Assembly (NCBI RefSeq): GCF_000373265.1
Contig: NZ_KB890767.1
Span: forward strand, 248,001 to 312,000
Origin: Pontibacter roseus DSM 17521
GTDB lineage: Bacteria; Bacteroidota; Bacteroidia; Cytophagales; Hymenobacteraceae
Direction: 5' to 3'
DNA length: 64,000 nt
Shown: piece after piece, positions 34,158 to 44,066 of the stretch
Numbering within the stretch: the first letter of the stretch is position 1
Layout: each line of letters begins with the position of its first letter
Notes under the pieces: model-generated
The model's database searches: none
The model's input: the letters and a program-made list of their open reading frames with translations, nothing else
What the model was told of the DNA's origin: nothing
Program-made: the position numbers and the translations under genes

Positions 34158-35618
34158 ATGATTACAGCTCTATTACTTTTCTGGCCTGCCCTAGCTGCAC
34201 TGCTGGTGTTGCTGATTAAGGGACAAGGTGCCAAGAAAGTGGCTTTCATAGCAACGCTTGTTGAGTTCGCCATTGCCCTTTTCGCGACCGTGAACTTTGT
34301 ACCTGACGCTACCACACAGTTTGCCCTGGACATGCCGTGGGTGGAACGTGCCGGCATCGGCTTCAGCATCGGCATGGATGGCATCAGCCTCCTGATGGTG
34401 CTCCTGACCACGTTCCTGATGCCGCTCATCGTGCTTTCTTCCTTTAAGCACGACTACAAAGACCCGCACGTGTTTTACGCGCTGGTTCTGTTCATGCAGA
34501 CCGGCCTGATTGGTGTGTTTGTGGCCATGGATGCGTTTCTGTTCTACTTCTTCTGGGAAGTGGCGCTGATTCCGATTTACTTTATTGCGGCCATCTGGGG
34601 CGGCGCGCGCAGGATACCGGTTACGTTCAAGTTCTTCGTGTACACGATTTTCGGCTCGCTCTTCATGCTGGCGGCCTTCGTATACCTGTACTTCCAGACG
34701 GCTGGCACAGGTATAGCAGCGCACTCCTCTAACGTGAATGCCTTCTACCAACTGACGTTGGATAGCGCCACGCAGAGCTGGATTTTCTGGTTCCTGTTCC
34801 TAGCCTTCGCCATCAAGATGCCGGTGTTCCCGTTCCATACCTGGCAACCGGATACCTATACAGAATCTCCTACACAAGCAACCATGCTGCTGGCTGGCAT
34901 CATGCTGAAAATGGGTATATACGGTGTGCTGCGCTGGTTGCTCCCGGTGGTGCCGATGGGCGTGAGCCAGTGGGCTGACACCGTACTGGTGCTGTCTATC
35001 ATCGGTATAGTTTACGCCTCCATCATCGCCATACGCCAGCAGGACCTGAAACGCCTGATTGCCTACTCGTCCATCGCGCACGTGGGTTTGATTGCCGCCG
35101 GCATCTTTGCCCTGAACGAGCAGGGTCTGCAGGGTGGTGTGTTGCAGATGCTGAGCCACGGCATCAACGTGGTGGGCTTGTTCTTCATCATCGACATCAT
35201 TTTCCGCCGCACCAATACCCGTGAGATTGCCAGCCTCGGCGGCATCACGCAGACGACGCCGGTGCTCTCCATCATCTTCCTGATTCTGCTCATGGGCTCG
35301 ATAGCACTTCCGCTGACAAACGGCTTTATCGGGGAGTTCCTGCTGCTGTCAGGCGTGTTCCAGCACAACTTCTACTTTGGCGCCTTTGCCGGCACGACTA
35401 TTATCCTGGGTTCGGTATACATGCTGCGCATGTTCCAGGGCGTGATGTTCGGCACCAAGTCAGAAGCGACGGAAGGCTTTGCTGACCTGAACTTCAACGA
35501 GAAGGCGGTGCTGATTCCGTTGGTCATCATGGTGTTCTGGATTGGCCTGTTCCCGAACACGTTCCTGAGCATCTCTGAGCCTGCTGTCGGACAACTGCTG
35601 AGCATTATCAACCGATAG
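34158..35618 (+). CDS. nuoM: NADH-quinone oxidoreductase subunit M
   Basis: 486 residues, antiporter-like subunit. FYFFWEVALIPIYFIAAIWGG has the conserved Glu, and FHTWQPDTYTESPTQATMLLAGIMLKMGIYG is the family core. Starts 12 bp after nuoL. Confidence 0.96.
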   Translation: MITALLLFWPALAALLVLLIKGQGAKKVAFIATLVEFAIALFATVNFVPDATTQFALDMPWVERAGIGFSIGMDGISLLMVLLTTFLMPLIVLSSFKHDYKDPHVFYALVLFMQTGLIGVFVAMDAFLFYFFWEVALIPIYFIAAIWGGARRIPVTFKFFVYTIFGSLFMLAAFVYLYFQTAGTGIAAHSSNVNAFYQLTLDSATQSWIFWFLFLAFAIKMPVFPFHTWQPDTYTESPTQATMLLAGIMLKMGIYGVLRWLLPVVPMGVSQWADTVLVLSIIGIVYASIIAIRQQDLKRLIAYSSIAHVGLIAAGIFALNEQGLQGGVLQMLSHGINVVGLFFIIDIIFRRTNTREIASLGGITQTTPVLSIIFLILLMGSIALPLTNGFIGEFLLLSGVFQHNFYFGAFAGTTIILGSVYMLRMFQGVMFGTKSEATEGFADLNFNEKAVLIPLVIMVFWIGLFPNTFLSISEPAVGQLLSIINR

Positions 35619-35653
35619 TCCGCACACGAAACAAGAAACGATATTACAACGAC

Positions 35654-37039
35654 ATGATTTCGATAATACTGCTTTCCGGGTTTGGGATAATCAACCTCTT
35701 CGTAGGTTTCCTGAAATCTAAGAGAATCCTGTTGCCACTGTCGCTGCTGTTCCTGGCGATTGTGTTCGGCGTCAACCTGCTTGACTGGAACGATACCCAG
35801 AGCTACTTCAACAACATGCTCACCATCGACAATTACGCGGTGGCTTTTACGGGCATCATGGTCCTTTCCACGCTGCTGATATTGCCGTTCACGCAGCACT
35901 TCATCACCCGCAACGACGAGAACCTGGGCGAATACTACGCCCTGCTGCTGTTCTCGCTGGTGGGCGCCGTGATGATGGTGAGCTACGAGAACCTGCTGAT
36001 GCTGTTTGTGGGGCTGGAGATTCTCTCTATAGCCATGTACGTGATGGCAGGTAGCGACAAGAGCAGCCTGCGCTCCGCTGAGGCGGGTCTGAAATATTTC
36101 CTGATGGGCTCTTTCTTCACTGGTGTGCTGCTGTTTGGCATGGTGATGATTTACGGAGCGACCGGCACCTTCAACATTACCGAAATCAGCGCCACGCAGG
36201 CCATAGGCGCAGACGGCGTGACCAACACCATGTTCGTGCTGGGGCTGCTGCTGATTGTGATTGGCATCTCCTTCAAGATATCAGCCGCGCCGTTCCACTT
36301 CTGGACGCCGGACGTGTACGAAGGCACTCCTACTGTATGGACGGCCTACATGTCTACGGTGGTGAAAACGGCTGGTGTGGCGGCCTTCTTCAAACTGATG
36401 TACGCAGCCTTCGCTGCGTCTTACGCCTCATGGATGCCAACGCTGGTGGCCATCACAGTGCTCACGCTCGTGATAGGAAACATTGGCGCGGTGGTGCAGC
36501 AGAACATGAAGCGTATGCTGGCCTACTCCAGTATATCCCATGCTGGCTACATGCTCATGGCTTTGATTGCCTTTAACGAATACTCAGAGTCTTCCATCCT
36601 GTTCTACTCCTTCGCCTACTCCACTGCCTCCATCGCCGCCTTTGGTGTGCTGCAACTGGTGGTGAAACAGCGCGGCAGCGAGACGTTTGAGGCCTTCAAC
36701 GGATTGGGCAAAACAAATCCACTCCTGGCGTTGGCCGTGACGGTATCCATGCTGTCGTTGGGAGGTATACCGCTGACAGCCGGCTTCTTCGGCAAGTTCT
36801 TCGTATTTGCCTCCCTTATTGAGAACCCTGATATGATGTGGCTGATAGTGGTTGCCGTGGTGCTGGCCGCTGTGGGCATCTACTATTACTTCAAAGTGGT
36901 GATTGCCATGTACATGCACCCTGCCGGGGACCATGCACCGATTCAGGTGTCAGGCTTCATCAACGCCATGTTGATTATCATCACGGCACTCACCATACTA
37001 CTAGGTATAGCCCCTGCCTTGCTCAGCGACATTCTCTAA
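35654..37039 (+). CDS. nuoN: NADH-quinone oxidoreductase subunit N
   Basis: 461 residues, third antiporter-like subunit. ENLLMLFVGLEILSIAMYVMAG and APFHFWTPDVYEGTPTVWTAYMSTVVKTAGVAA are diagnostic. 35 bp after nuoM; ends the operon before a strong terminator. Confidence 0.95.
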   Translation: MISIILLSGFGIINLFVGFLKSKRILLPLSLLFLAIVFGVNLLDWNDTQSYFNNMLTIDNYAVAFTGIMVLSTLLILPFTQHFITRNDENLGEYYALLLFSLVGAVMMVSYENLLMLFVGLEILSIAMYVMAGSDKSSLRSAEAGLKYFLMGSFFTGVLLFGMVMIYGATGTFNITEISATQAIGADGVTNTMFVLGLLLIVIGISFKISAAPFHFWTPDVYEGTPTVWTAYMSTVVKTAGVAAFFKLMYAAFAASYASWMPTLVAITVLTLVIGNIGAVVQQNMKRMLAYSSISHAGYMLMALIAFNEYSESSILFYSFAYSTASIAAFGVLQLVVKQRGSETFEAFNGLGKTNPLLALAVTVSMLSLGGIPLTAGFFGKFFVFASLIENPDMMWLIVVAVVLAAVGIYYYFKVVIAMYMHPAGDHAPIQVSGFINAMLIIITALTILLGIAPALLSDIL

Positions 37040-37057
37040 GACATATTGAACCAGAAG

Positions 37058-37098
37058 CAAAAGCGGCTGCCTCTTTCGAGGCGGCCGCTTTTGTTTTT
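37058..37098 (+). terminator. Terminator of the nuo operon
   Basis: Stem CAAAAGCGGCTGCCTC (37058-37073) with GAGGCGGCCGCTTTTG (37078-37093), one G-T pair, loop TTTC, then TTTTTAG. Confidence 0.88.
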
Positions 37099-37633
37099 AG
37101 CCAGCAAAACTGCTGCATTACTCATGCGTAGTACATGCAGCAACAGGTTGTGCAGGTATAGCATCTGGTTGAGATAAAGGTATAGCAGCACCTACAAAAC
37201 AGTAGCTCGCCTCGGCTGTTATACCTATCGGGAACCTATGCCAGCCGAGGGCAGCGGGTGCAAGCCCTTGACTTGTTCACCGGCTATAACACCACGCGCA
37301 AGCATGAAAAAGGCAATTAGAAAACCATATTGTTACAGAAATACAGCTATTGCATGACAAATTATGTGGAATGGACGTAAAAGCAGATGTACTGTACCCG
37401 TACCTCCTTTGGTTCAGGTATGGGAGGCCGTTTTCATTAGGCACGACAATGGAGGAACCACATAATTCATCACGAACTTTAAGAACCGAGAATGACATCT
37501 GCTACAAGTGAAGCTCACGCTATAGTGAGAAAGCAGCTGTTAATTATAACCTCCCCTACAGCGGAAAGGAGGGCTCGCGTGAAGCGTACAACCACAGTTT
37601 TATTTTAAATCTATCACTTTAAACACAACACCT
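37099..37633. other. Long leader region ahead of the SusC/SusD pair
   Basis: About 535 bp without a supported gene. It holds three iterated-motif copies (37153, 37179 and 37219 regions) and an imperfect inverted repeat, CATGACAAATTATGTGG (37352-37368) against CCACATAATTCATCACG (37458-37474), 14 of 17 pairs, about 90 bp apart. I recognise no regulator gene or riboswitch. Confidence 0.45.
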
Positions 37634-40585
37634 ATGAGAAAAATTGTACTGCTGATTTTCGCCATCGTGCTCTGCCTGTCGCAACAGGCTATGGCACAAG
37701 GCGGAACAGTTTCGGGTAGAGTAACCGAGCAGGCGACCGGGGACGGGCTGCCCGGTGTATCCGTCGTAGTGAAAGGCACTACCACCGGAGCAAACACAGA
37801 CGCAGACGGCAACTTCACCATTGCCCTGCCAGCCAGCATATCCCCAGGCAATGCCGTGCTGGTCATCAGGTTTGTAGGTATGGCTACCCAAGAGGTGCCT
37901 ATCAGCGGCCGAAGCACCGTTAACGTAGCCCTCAGCCCTGACACCAGACAACTGTCTGAAGTAGTGGTGACAGGCTATACCACGCAAAACCAACGGGAAG
38001 TGACAGGCTCTGTGACAACCGTAAGAGCGGAGGAAATTGCGCAGGTGCCGATTGCGTCTTTCGACCAGGCCTTGCAAGGCAGAGCCCCAGGTATATTGGT
38101 ACAGGCGCAGTCAGGCCAGCCGGGTGCCGCCGCGAATGTGGTTATTCGTGGTAGGGGCTCCATCATTGGCAACACCTCCCCGCTCTACATCATGGATGGC
38201 GTGGAGATTACCTCTTCAGACTTCGCTACCCTGAACCCCAACGACTTTGAGAGCCTGACTGTGCTGAAAGACGCCTCAGCTACCTCTATCTATGGATCCA
38301 GAGGGGCTAACGGCGTGGTGGTCATCACTACCAAGAAAGGCCGTGTGGGTGCTACCAGAATTAATTATGATTTCCAGTACGGTTTCTCTAGAGCACCTGA
38401 AAACAAGCTGAAGGTGATGAACTCAGAGGAGAAGCTGCGGTATGAGCTGGACAGGGGCAACCTGTACGGCTGGACCGAAGGAGAACTTGAGGAGCTGCGG
38501 CAAGTGGACACCAACTGGGAAGACGTGTTCTTTAGAACGGGCCGCACCCAGAACCATACCCTGAGCGCCTCAGGTGGCTCGGAAAAGACAAGGTACTTCG
38601 TATCAGGCTCTATCTTTGACCAGAGCGGAACCGTGCGAAACACGGGTCTAGAGCGCTACACAGGCCGTGCTAACGTGGAGAGTACCGCCGGTAACTTCAG
38701 CTTTGGCCTTAACTCTACTTTCGGTTACTCTGAGTTCAGCAACACGACGGAGAACGACTCCTACATCGGAAGCCCGCTGAACGCCATCCGCTGGGCTAAC
38801 CCCTACGAGACTCCATACAATGATGAGGGAGACTATACTGAGATTACCTCAGGTCAGCCAAACCCTTTGCAGGAGTTGCTGGAAAACACCCGCGAGCGGC
38901 AGCAAATCAAAGGTATAGGAAGTGTGTTTGTGAATTATGAGGCTCCGTTCCTGGAGGGATTGACGCTCAGGACAAACTGGGGTGGTGACTATACTTCCAA
39001 TGAGTCATTCGTTTTCCTGGACCCACAGACCTATAGCGGACAGATAACCACCGGACAGGCCGGTAGCTTGAACCGGGCCTACCAACGGATTTTCCGCTAT
39101 ACCGGCACGACATCCGCCTCTTACAACAAAAGGTTTGGTGACCATGACGTGACGGTGGCTCTCTTCAACGAGATAGTGCAAAGAAAAGGAAGGTCTTTCG
39201 GCTTCACAGGGTATGGTCTGCGAGGCCCGTTTGAGAACGAATCAGGTATAACACCCGGCTCGGCAGACAATGGATTCATTCCCACAGTGTCAGGCATTGG
39301 CAGCGAGAACTCTTTGCTGTCTTACTTCACAGACATCCGATACGGCTACAGAGACAGGTACTTTATCAACATCGGCGCCCGCCGCGACGGATCCTCCCGT
39401 TTTGGTGCTGACAGACGGTATGCCAATTTCGGCTCTGTGGGTTTCAGCTGGATACTGACAGACGAGCCCTTCCTGGAAGGCTTGACAGGTGACTTCTTTA
39501 ACGAGGCCAAGTTCAAGATAAGCTATGGCTCTGCCGGCAACCAGGCCATCGAAGACGACTTTGCTTCAAGAGAACTCTACAGCCGTTCTGTTTACAGCGG
39601 TGGCAGTGGATTGGTGCTTACCAACCTGCCCAACCCGCAGCTCCAGTGGGAAAGAAGAAGAACGTTTAACACCGGTCTGGAAGCCACCATGTTCGGCGGG
39701 CGCTTGGGCGCAACCGTGGAGTTCTACAATGCCCTGACCACTGACTTGTTCTTAGACCGCCAGCTTTCCAGAACTTCCGGGTTCCAGTTCCTCACGTCCA
39801 ACGTAGGGGAACTTCAAAACAGAGGCGTGGAATTCGGAATTGAAGGAGACATCATCAAAACAGATAATTTCACCTGGAGCGCCAACGTGAGCTTGACGTA
39901 CAACAAAAACGAAATCAAGGAACTCTATGGCGATACCGATGAAATAGAAGACGGCCTCTACATCAACAAAGTCGGAGAGCCAATGAACTCCTACTTCCTT
40001 GTGAGATATGCAGGTGTAGACCCTGATAACGGCGATGCCTTGTATTACACCAGAGACGGCGAAACAACCAATGTGTACAACCCCGATGACCGTGTGATAA
40101 TAGGTTCTATAGAGGCACCTTTCTTCGGTGGTTTTGGCAGTGCCGTCAACCTGGCAGGCGTTGAGGTAAGCGCGTTCTTCAGCTTTGTGCGTGGAAACAA
40201 AATCTACAACAACGACCGGGCGAACGTGGAGAACCCGGACTACCTGTTCGACAACCTATCCAGAGACTTGCTCAATGAGTGGAGGCAACCCGGAGATGAA
40301 ACAGACATCCCCAATCCAGATGTCACGTTCTTCGCTGAGACCACACGTTTCGTAGAGGATGGGGACTTCCTGCGCCTACGCAACCTGAACATCTCTTACG
40401 CACTGCCTGCAAGCCTTATCTCCCCTTTGAAAATGAGTACTGTGCGGGTGTTTGCTCAAGGACAGAACTTGGTGACCTGGACGGACTTCAGAGGCTTTGA
40501 CCCTGAGGTGTCAACAGGTGTGCTGGTTGGTTCACAGTACCCTGCCCTGCGCACTGTAACATTTGGTATAAATGTAGGATTCTAA
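37634..40585 (+). CDS. SusC-like TonB-dependent outer-membrane receptor
   Basis: 983 residues. Signal peptide (IVLLIFAIVLCLSQQAMAQ), then the carboxypeptidase-regulatory-like domain (GTVSGRVTEQATGDGLPGVSVVVKGT), the plug domain (GSVTTVRAEEIAQVPI, GRAPGILVQAQSG, SPLYIMDGVEI, SIYGSRGANGVVVITTKKG) and a 22-strand barrel. Together with the SusD protein 8 bp downstream it forms a pedal-bin importer for oligosaccharides or peptides, powered by TonB. There are no glycoside hydrolase, anti-sigma or HTCS regulator genes next to it, so the substrate cannot be assigned. Confidence 0.96.
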   Translation: MRKIVLLIFAIVLCLSQQAMAQGGTVSGRVTEQATGDGLPGVSVVVKGTTTGANTDADGNFTIALPASISPGNAVLVIRFVGMATQEVPISGRSTVNVALSPDTRQLSEVVVTGYTTQNQREVTGSVTTVRAEEIAQVPIASFDQALQGRAPGILVQAQSGQPGAAANVVIRGRGSIIGNTSPLYIMDGVEITSSDFATLNPNDFESLTVLKDASATSIYGSRGANGVVVITTKKGRVGATRINYDFQYGFSRAPENKLKVMNSEEKLRYELDRGNLYGWTEGELEELRQVDTNWEDVFFRTGRTQNHTLSASGGSEKTRYFVSGSIFDQSGTVRNTGLERYTGRANVESTAGNFSFGLNSTFGYSEFSNTTENDSYIGSPLNAIRWANPYETPYNDEGDYTEITSGQPNPLQELLENTRERQQIKGIGSVFVNYEAPFLEGLTLRTNWGGDYTSNESFVFLDPQTYSGQITTGQAGSLNRAYQRIFRYTGTTSASYNKRFGDHDVTVALFNEIVQRKGRSFGFTGYGLRGPFENESGITPGSADNGFIPTVSGIGSENSLLSYFTDIRYGYRDRYFINIGARRDGSSRFGADRRYANFGSVGFSWILTDEPFLEGLTGDFFNEAKFKISYGSAGNQAIEDDFASRELYSRSVYSGGSGLVLTNLPNPQLQWERRRTFNTGLEATMFGGRLGATVEFYNALTTDLFLDRQLSRTSGFQFLTSNVGELQNRGVEFGIEGDIIKTDNFTWSANVSLTYNKNEIKELYGDTDEIEDGLYINKVGEPMNSYFLVRYAGVDPDNGDALYYTRDGETTNVYNPDDRVIIGSIEAPFFGGFGSAVNLAGVEVSAFFSFVRGNKIYNNDRANVENPDYLFDNLSRDLLNEWRQPGDETDIPNPDVTFFAETTRFVEDGDFLRLRNLNISYALPASLISPLKMSTVRVFAQGQNLVTWTDFRGFDPEVSTGVLVGSQYPALRTVTFGINVGF

Positions 40586-40593
40586 AAACGAAG

Positions 40594-42039
40594 ATGATGA
40601 AATTCAAACATATATTTATCGGACTGAGCCTGGGGTGCGCGTTTGTGCTGCCTTCCTGCGACGATATATTGGACGTAGAACCGGAATTCCAGCGGGACGT
40701 TTCCGACACCTTCCAGACACTGGAGGATTATGAGTTTGCCTTGACAGGCGCTTATGCCAGATTCCGCCAGAGTGGATACTATAGTACTGGTGGCAATGGC
40801 ACGGGCTCCTACTCTCAATTGCCGGATATGCTGACTGATAACGTAGCCGAGACAAACGAATCGTTGGCTAACTTCATCTCTCTCACGGACTGGGTATACA
40901 CGGCAGATAACTCGCTGGTGGAGGAAACCTGGCAAGATGCCTACTCCGTCATCAACCAGGCCAACATCGTATTGCGTGATATTGACCGTTTTGCAGAGGA
41001 AGACCCTACCGGCGTAAATAGAATCAAAGGACAGGCGCTGGCCATTAGAGGCTTCGTGCATTTTGATATCCTGAGGTACTGGGGTGTGGAGTTCGAGCGT
41101 AACTCATCAGAGCTCGGTATACCTTACAAGACAACTCCAGACTTTGAGGAACGCCCAGCCAGACTGACGGTAAAGGAATCGTATGACAGAATCTATGCTG
41201 ACCTGGAGGAGGCAGAGGCCCTGTTAGCGGACGTAGACAGGCCAATTAATTCGGCTACAAATAGGTCTCGCATTGACGATGTTGCCGTGAAGGGGATGCT
41301 GGCGAGAATCAACCTGTATGCAGAGCAGTATCAGGCAGCTGAGGCCTATGCAACCCAGGTAATCGACTTAGTGCCTTTGGCGACCAGAGCTGAGTTTCCT
41401 GGCATCTGGTCAGATGCAAACCAGGCTGAGGTATTATGGGCGGTTGCGTTCAATGCGGGTGAGGGAAGCCCTTCCCAGAACACGTACTTCGCGAGCGGTA
41501 ACCGCAACACCTATCGCCCTTCGCTGGACCTGCTGCAGGAGTATAACCAGACGGCAGACATACGCTACAGCGCTTATTTCGCTACCAGAAACAGCCGGGG
41601 AGGTACTCCTCGAGTGGTTTTGAGTAAATTTATAGGACGAGGCACGGCGCTTGACAACGTAGTCAATTTCAAAGTGCTCCGGGTTGCAGAAATGTATCTG
41701 ATTCGTGCGGAGGCCCGAGCGATGCAAGGAAACACGGCTGGTGCATTAGCGGATTTAAATGCCTTGCGGGCCGCCAGAATTCAAGGTTACACTCCTGTTG
41801 CCTTGACGGGCCAAGCCTTGTTGGATGCCATAGCATTGGAGCGCCAAAAAGAGCTGATTGGCGAAGGCCACAGATGGTTTGATTTGAAGCGCACCACACG
41901 CACCATTGTTCGTGAGGATTGTACAGTAGCATCTTTCTGCGAACTGGAGCCTACTGCCCGCGAATGGGTATGGCCTATCCCTCAGAGCGAGCTGATTGCT
42001 AACCCTAACATGCAGGGTCAGCAATCGCCTGGTTACTAA
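40594..42039 (+). CDS. SusD/RagB family nutrient-binding lipoprotein
   Basis: 481 residues. Lipoprotein signal ending in LPSC (Cys22), followed by DDILDVEPE, the usual SusD start. The TPR-like helical core includes GQALAIRGFVHFDILRYWG, AVKGMLARINLYAEQYQAAEAYA and the C-terminal ERQKELIGEGHRWFDLKRT, all diagnostic. It caps the SusC barrel on the cell surface and captures ligand. Cotranscribed with susC (8 bp gap). Confidence 0.96.
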   Translation: MMKFKHIFIGLSLGCAFVLPSCDDILDVEPEFQRDVSDTFQTLEDYEFALTGAYARFRQSGYYSTGGNGTGSYSQLPDMLTDNVAETNESLANFISLTDWVYTADNSLVEETWQDAYSVINQANIVLRDIDRFAEEDPTGVNRIKGQALAIRGFVHFDILRYWGVEFERNSSELGIPYKTTPDFEERPARLTVKESYDRIYADLEEAEALLADVDRPINSATNRSRIDDVAVKGMLARINLYAEQYQAAEAYATQVIDLVPLATRAEFPGIWSDANQAEVLWAVAFNAGEGSPSQNTYFASGNRNTYRPSLDLLQEYNQTADIRYSAYFATRNSRGGTPRVVLSKFIGRGTALDNVVNFKVLRVAEMYLIRAEARAMQGNTAGALADLNALRAARIQGYTPVALTGQALLDAIALERQKELIGEGHRWFDLKRTTRTIVREDCTVASFCELEPTAREWVWPIPQSELIANPNMQGQQSPGY

Positions 42040-42057
42040 TCAAGACGCACCGTAAAA

Positions 42058-42095
42058 CAGAAGGGGCTGCCGGTATCGGCAGCCCCTTCTGTTTA
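42058..42095 (+). terminator. Terminator of the SusC/SusD unit
   Basis: Perfect 15-bp stem CAGAAGGGGCTGCCG (42058-42072) with 42077-42091, loop GTAT, followed by TTTAT. Confidence 0.88.
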
Positions 42096-42126
42096 TACCT
42101 GTCCTTACCCGCTTTTCAACAGTTCA

Positions 42127-42145
42127 AGGTATAGTCGCTATACCT
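42127..42145. repeat. Inverted pair of the iterated octamer at the aspS stop codon
   Basis: AGGTATAG (42127-42134) and CTATACCT (42138-42145) face each other across TCG. The right copy overlaps the aspS stop codon (complement of 42144-42146). Read as RNA from the minus strand it would form an 8-bp hairpin at the end of the aspS message. Confidence 0.85.
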
Positions 42146-43904
42146 ATTTGGCTGGCAGGTCCTTCATCCGGATATGCAGTTCATCCAGTTGGGCATGAGC
42201 GATAGGAGCGGGCGCGTCTATCATCACGTCGCGGCCAGAGTTGTTCTTCGGGAAGGCGATGAAGTCACGGATGGAGTCTGCGCCGCCGAAGAGGGAACAA
42301 AGCCTGTCGAAACCGAAGGCGATGCCGCCATGCGGAGGAGCGCCGTACTCAAAAGCGTCCATCAGGAAGCCAAACTGTGACTTCGCCTCATCGTTGGAGA
42401 AGCCCAACAGGCGGAACATCTGCTCCTGCAAGCGGCGGTCGTGTATACGGATAGAACCTCCGCCCACTTCCACACCGTTGATGACCATGTCGTAGGCATT
42501 GGCTCTGATGTCACCTGGTCGGTCATCTATCAACTCCAGGTCCTCTGGCTTAGGCGACGTGAACGGGTGGTGCATGGCGTGGAAGCGGTTGCTGTCCTCG
42601 TCCCACTCCAGCAGCGGGAAGTCCACTACCCACAGCGGCGAGAACACGTTTTTGTCGCGCAAGCCCAGTCGCTCTCCCATTTCCAGGCGAAGCTCGTTCA
42701 GTGCCTTACGCGTTTTGTCTCGGCCACCGGCTAGCACCAACAGTAAATCGCCGGGCTGCGCGTTGAAGGCAGCGGCCCAAGCCTGCAGGTCTTCGGAGGT
42801 ATAGAACTTGTCAACAGATGACTTCACGGAGCCGTCTTCCTGCACGCGCGCGTATACCAGACCGGTAGCACCAATCTGCGGACGCTTCACGAAATCGGTC
42901 AGTTCATCGAGCTGCTTACGGGTATAGCTGGCGGCTCCTTTGGCATTTATACCTACTACCAGTTCGGCATCGTCGAATACCTTGAAGCCTTTGTTCTTCA
43001 CCAGCGGGTTCAGTTCCACAAAGTGCATATCGAAGCGCGTATCGGGCTTATCGGAACCGTATAGCCGCATGGCATCGGCGTACGTCATGCGCGGCAGGTG
43101 CGGGATGTGTATGCCTTTCACCTTCAGGAACAGGTGGCGAATCAGACCCTCAAAGGTGTTCAGGATGTCTTCCTGCGTCACGAAGGAAAGTTCGCAGTCA
43201 ATCTGGGTGAACTCCGGCTGGCGGTCGGCGCGCAGGTCCTCGTCGCGGAAGCATTTCACAATCTGATAATACTTATCAAAACCGGACACCATCAGCAGCT
43301 GCTTGAATGTCTGCGGCGACTGCGGCAGGGCGTAGAACTCACCTGGGTTCATACGGCTCGGCACCACAAAATCGCGGGCGCCCTCCGGCGTGGACTTTAT
43401 CAGCACTGGCGTCTCCACCTCAATGAAGTAATGTTCGTCGAGGTAGGCGCGTACGGCGCGCATCATCTGGTGGCGCAGCTCCAGGTTGCGGCGCACGGGT
43501 GTGCGGCGCAGGTCCAGGTAGCGGTACTTCATGCGCAGGTCATCGCCACCGTCTGTCTCGTCCTCTATCATAAATGGCGGCAGCTTGGCGGGGTTCAGCA
43601 CCTCCAATTTCGTCACCTTTATTTCAATCTCCCCTGTCGGAATTTTGTCGTTTTTGGAGTAGCGCTCAATCACACGGCCTATCGCCTTCAGCACATACTC
43701 GCGGCCCAGGCCACGGGCCTGCTCAAACAGGTGAGCGGGCGTGACGCCATCCTCGAAGGTGAGCTGCGTGATGCCGTAACGGTCGCGGAGGTCAATCCAG
43801 AGCATGCCGCCCTTGTCGCGCAGGCGCTGTACCCAACCTGTCAGTACAACCTCCTCGCCTACGTTATCTATTCTTAGTTCGCCACAAGTGTGTGTCCGGA
43901 GCAT
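42144..43904 (-). CDS. aspS: Aspartyl-tRNA synthetase
   Basis: 586 residues, normal bacterial length. Charges tRNA-Asp. The N-terminal OB fold ([26 protein letters not shown]) binds the anticodon; class II motif 2 is seen in [23 protein letters not shown] and motif 3 in [16 protein letters not shown]. The bacterial-type insertion domain lies between motifs 2 and 3. Single gene; candidate minus-strand -7 box at 43937-43930. Confidence 0.97.
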   Translation of the reverse strand: MLRTHTCGELRIDNVGEEVVLTGWVQRLRDKGGMLWIDLRDRYGITQLTFEDGVTPAHLFEQARGLGREYVLKAIGRVIERYSKNDKIPTGEIEIKVTKLEVLNPAKLPPFMIEDETDGGDDLRMKYRYLDLRRTPVRRNLELRHQMMRAVRAYLDEHYFIEVETPVLIKSTPEGARDFVVPSRMNPGEFYALPQSPQTFKQLLMVSGFDKYYQIVKCFRDEDLRADRQPEFTQIDCELSFVTQEDILNTFEGLIRHLFLKVKGIHIPHLPRMTYADAMRLYGSDKPDTRFDMHFVELNPLVKNKGFKVFDDAELVVGINAKGAASYTRKQLDELTDFVKRPQIGATGLVYARVQEDGSVKSSVDKFYTSEDLQAWAAAFNAQPGDLLLVLAGGRDKTRKALNELRLEMGERLGLRDKNVFSPLWVVDFPLLEWDEDSNRFHAMHHPFTSPKPEDLELIDDRPGDIRANAYDMVINGVEVGGGSIRIHDRRLQEQMFRLLGFSNDEAKSQFGFLMDAFEYGAPPHGGIAFGFDRLCSLFGGADSIRDFIAFPKNNSGRDVMIDAPAPIAHAQLDELHIRMKDLPAK

Positions 43905-43929
43905 AGCTTTATATGAGTATGATAGGATG

Positions 43930-43937
43930 CAAAAGTA
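43930..43937 (-). promoter_or_regulatory. Candidate -7 box for aspS
   Basis: Read on the minus strand TACTTTTG fits TAnnTTTG, 26 bp before the aspS ATG. No TTTG at the usual -33 distance. Confidence 0.5.
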
Positions 43938-44066
43938 ATAATTGTTTTACTGTCGTGCGCTAAAAAACAAAGCCTTCCCACAATGGGTTTAGGTATAAGA
44001 AACCTAAATTACCTTCTAAAATGTTTTCAAGGCTGCGCCCGCCGCTATTTCTAAATCCAAGAACCC

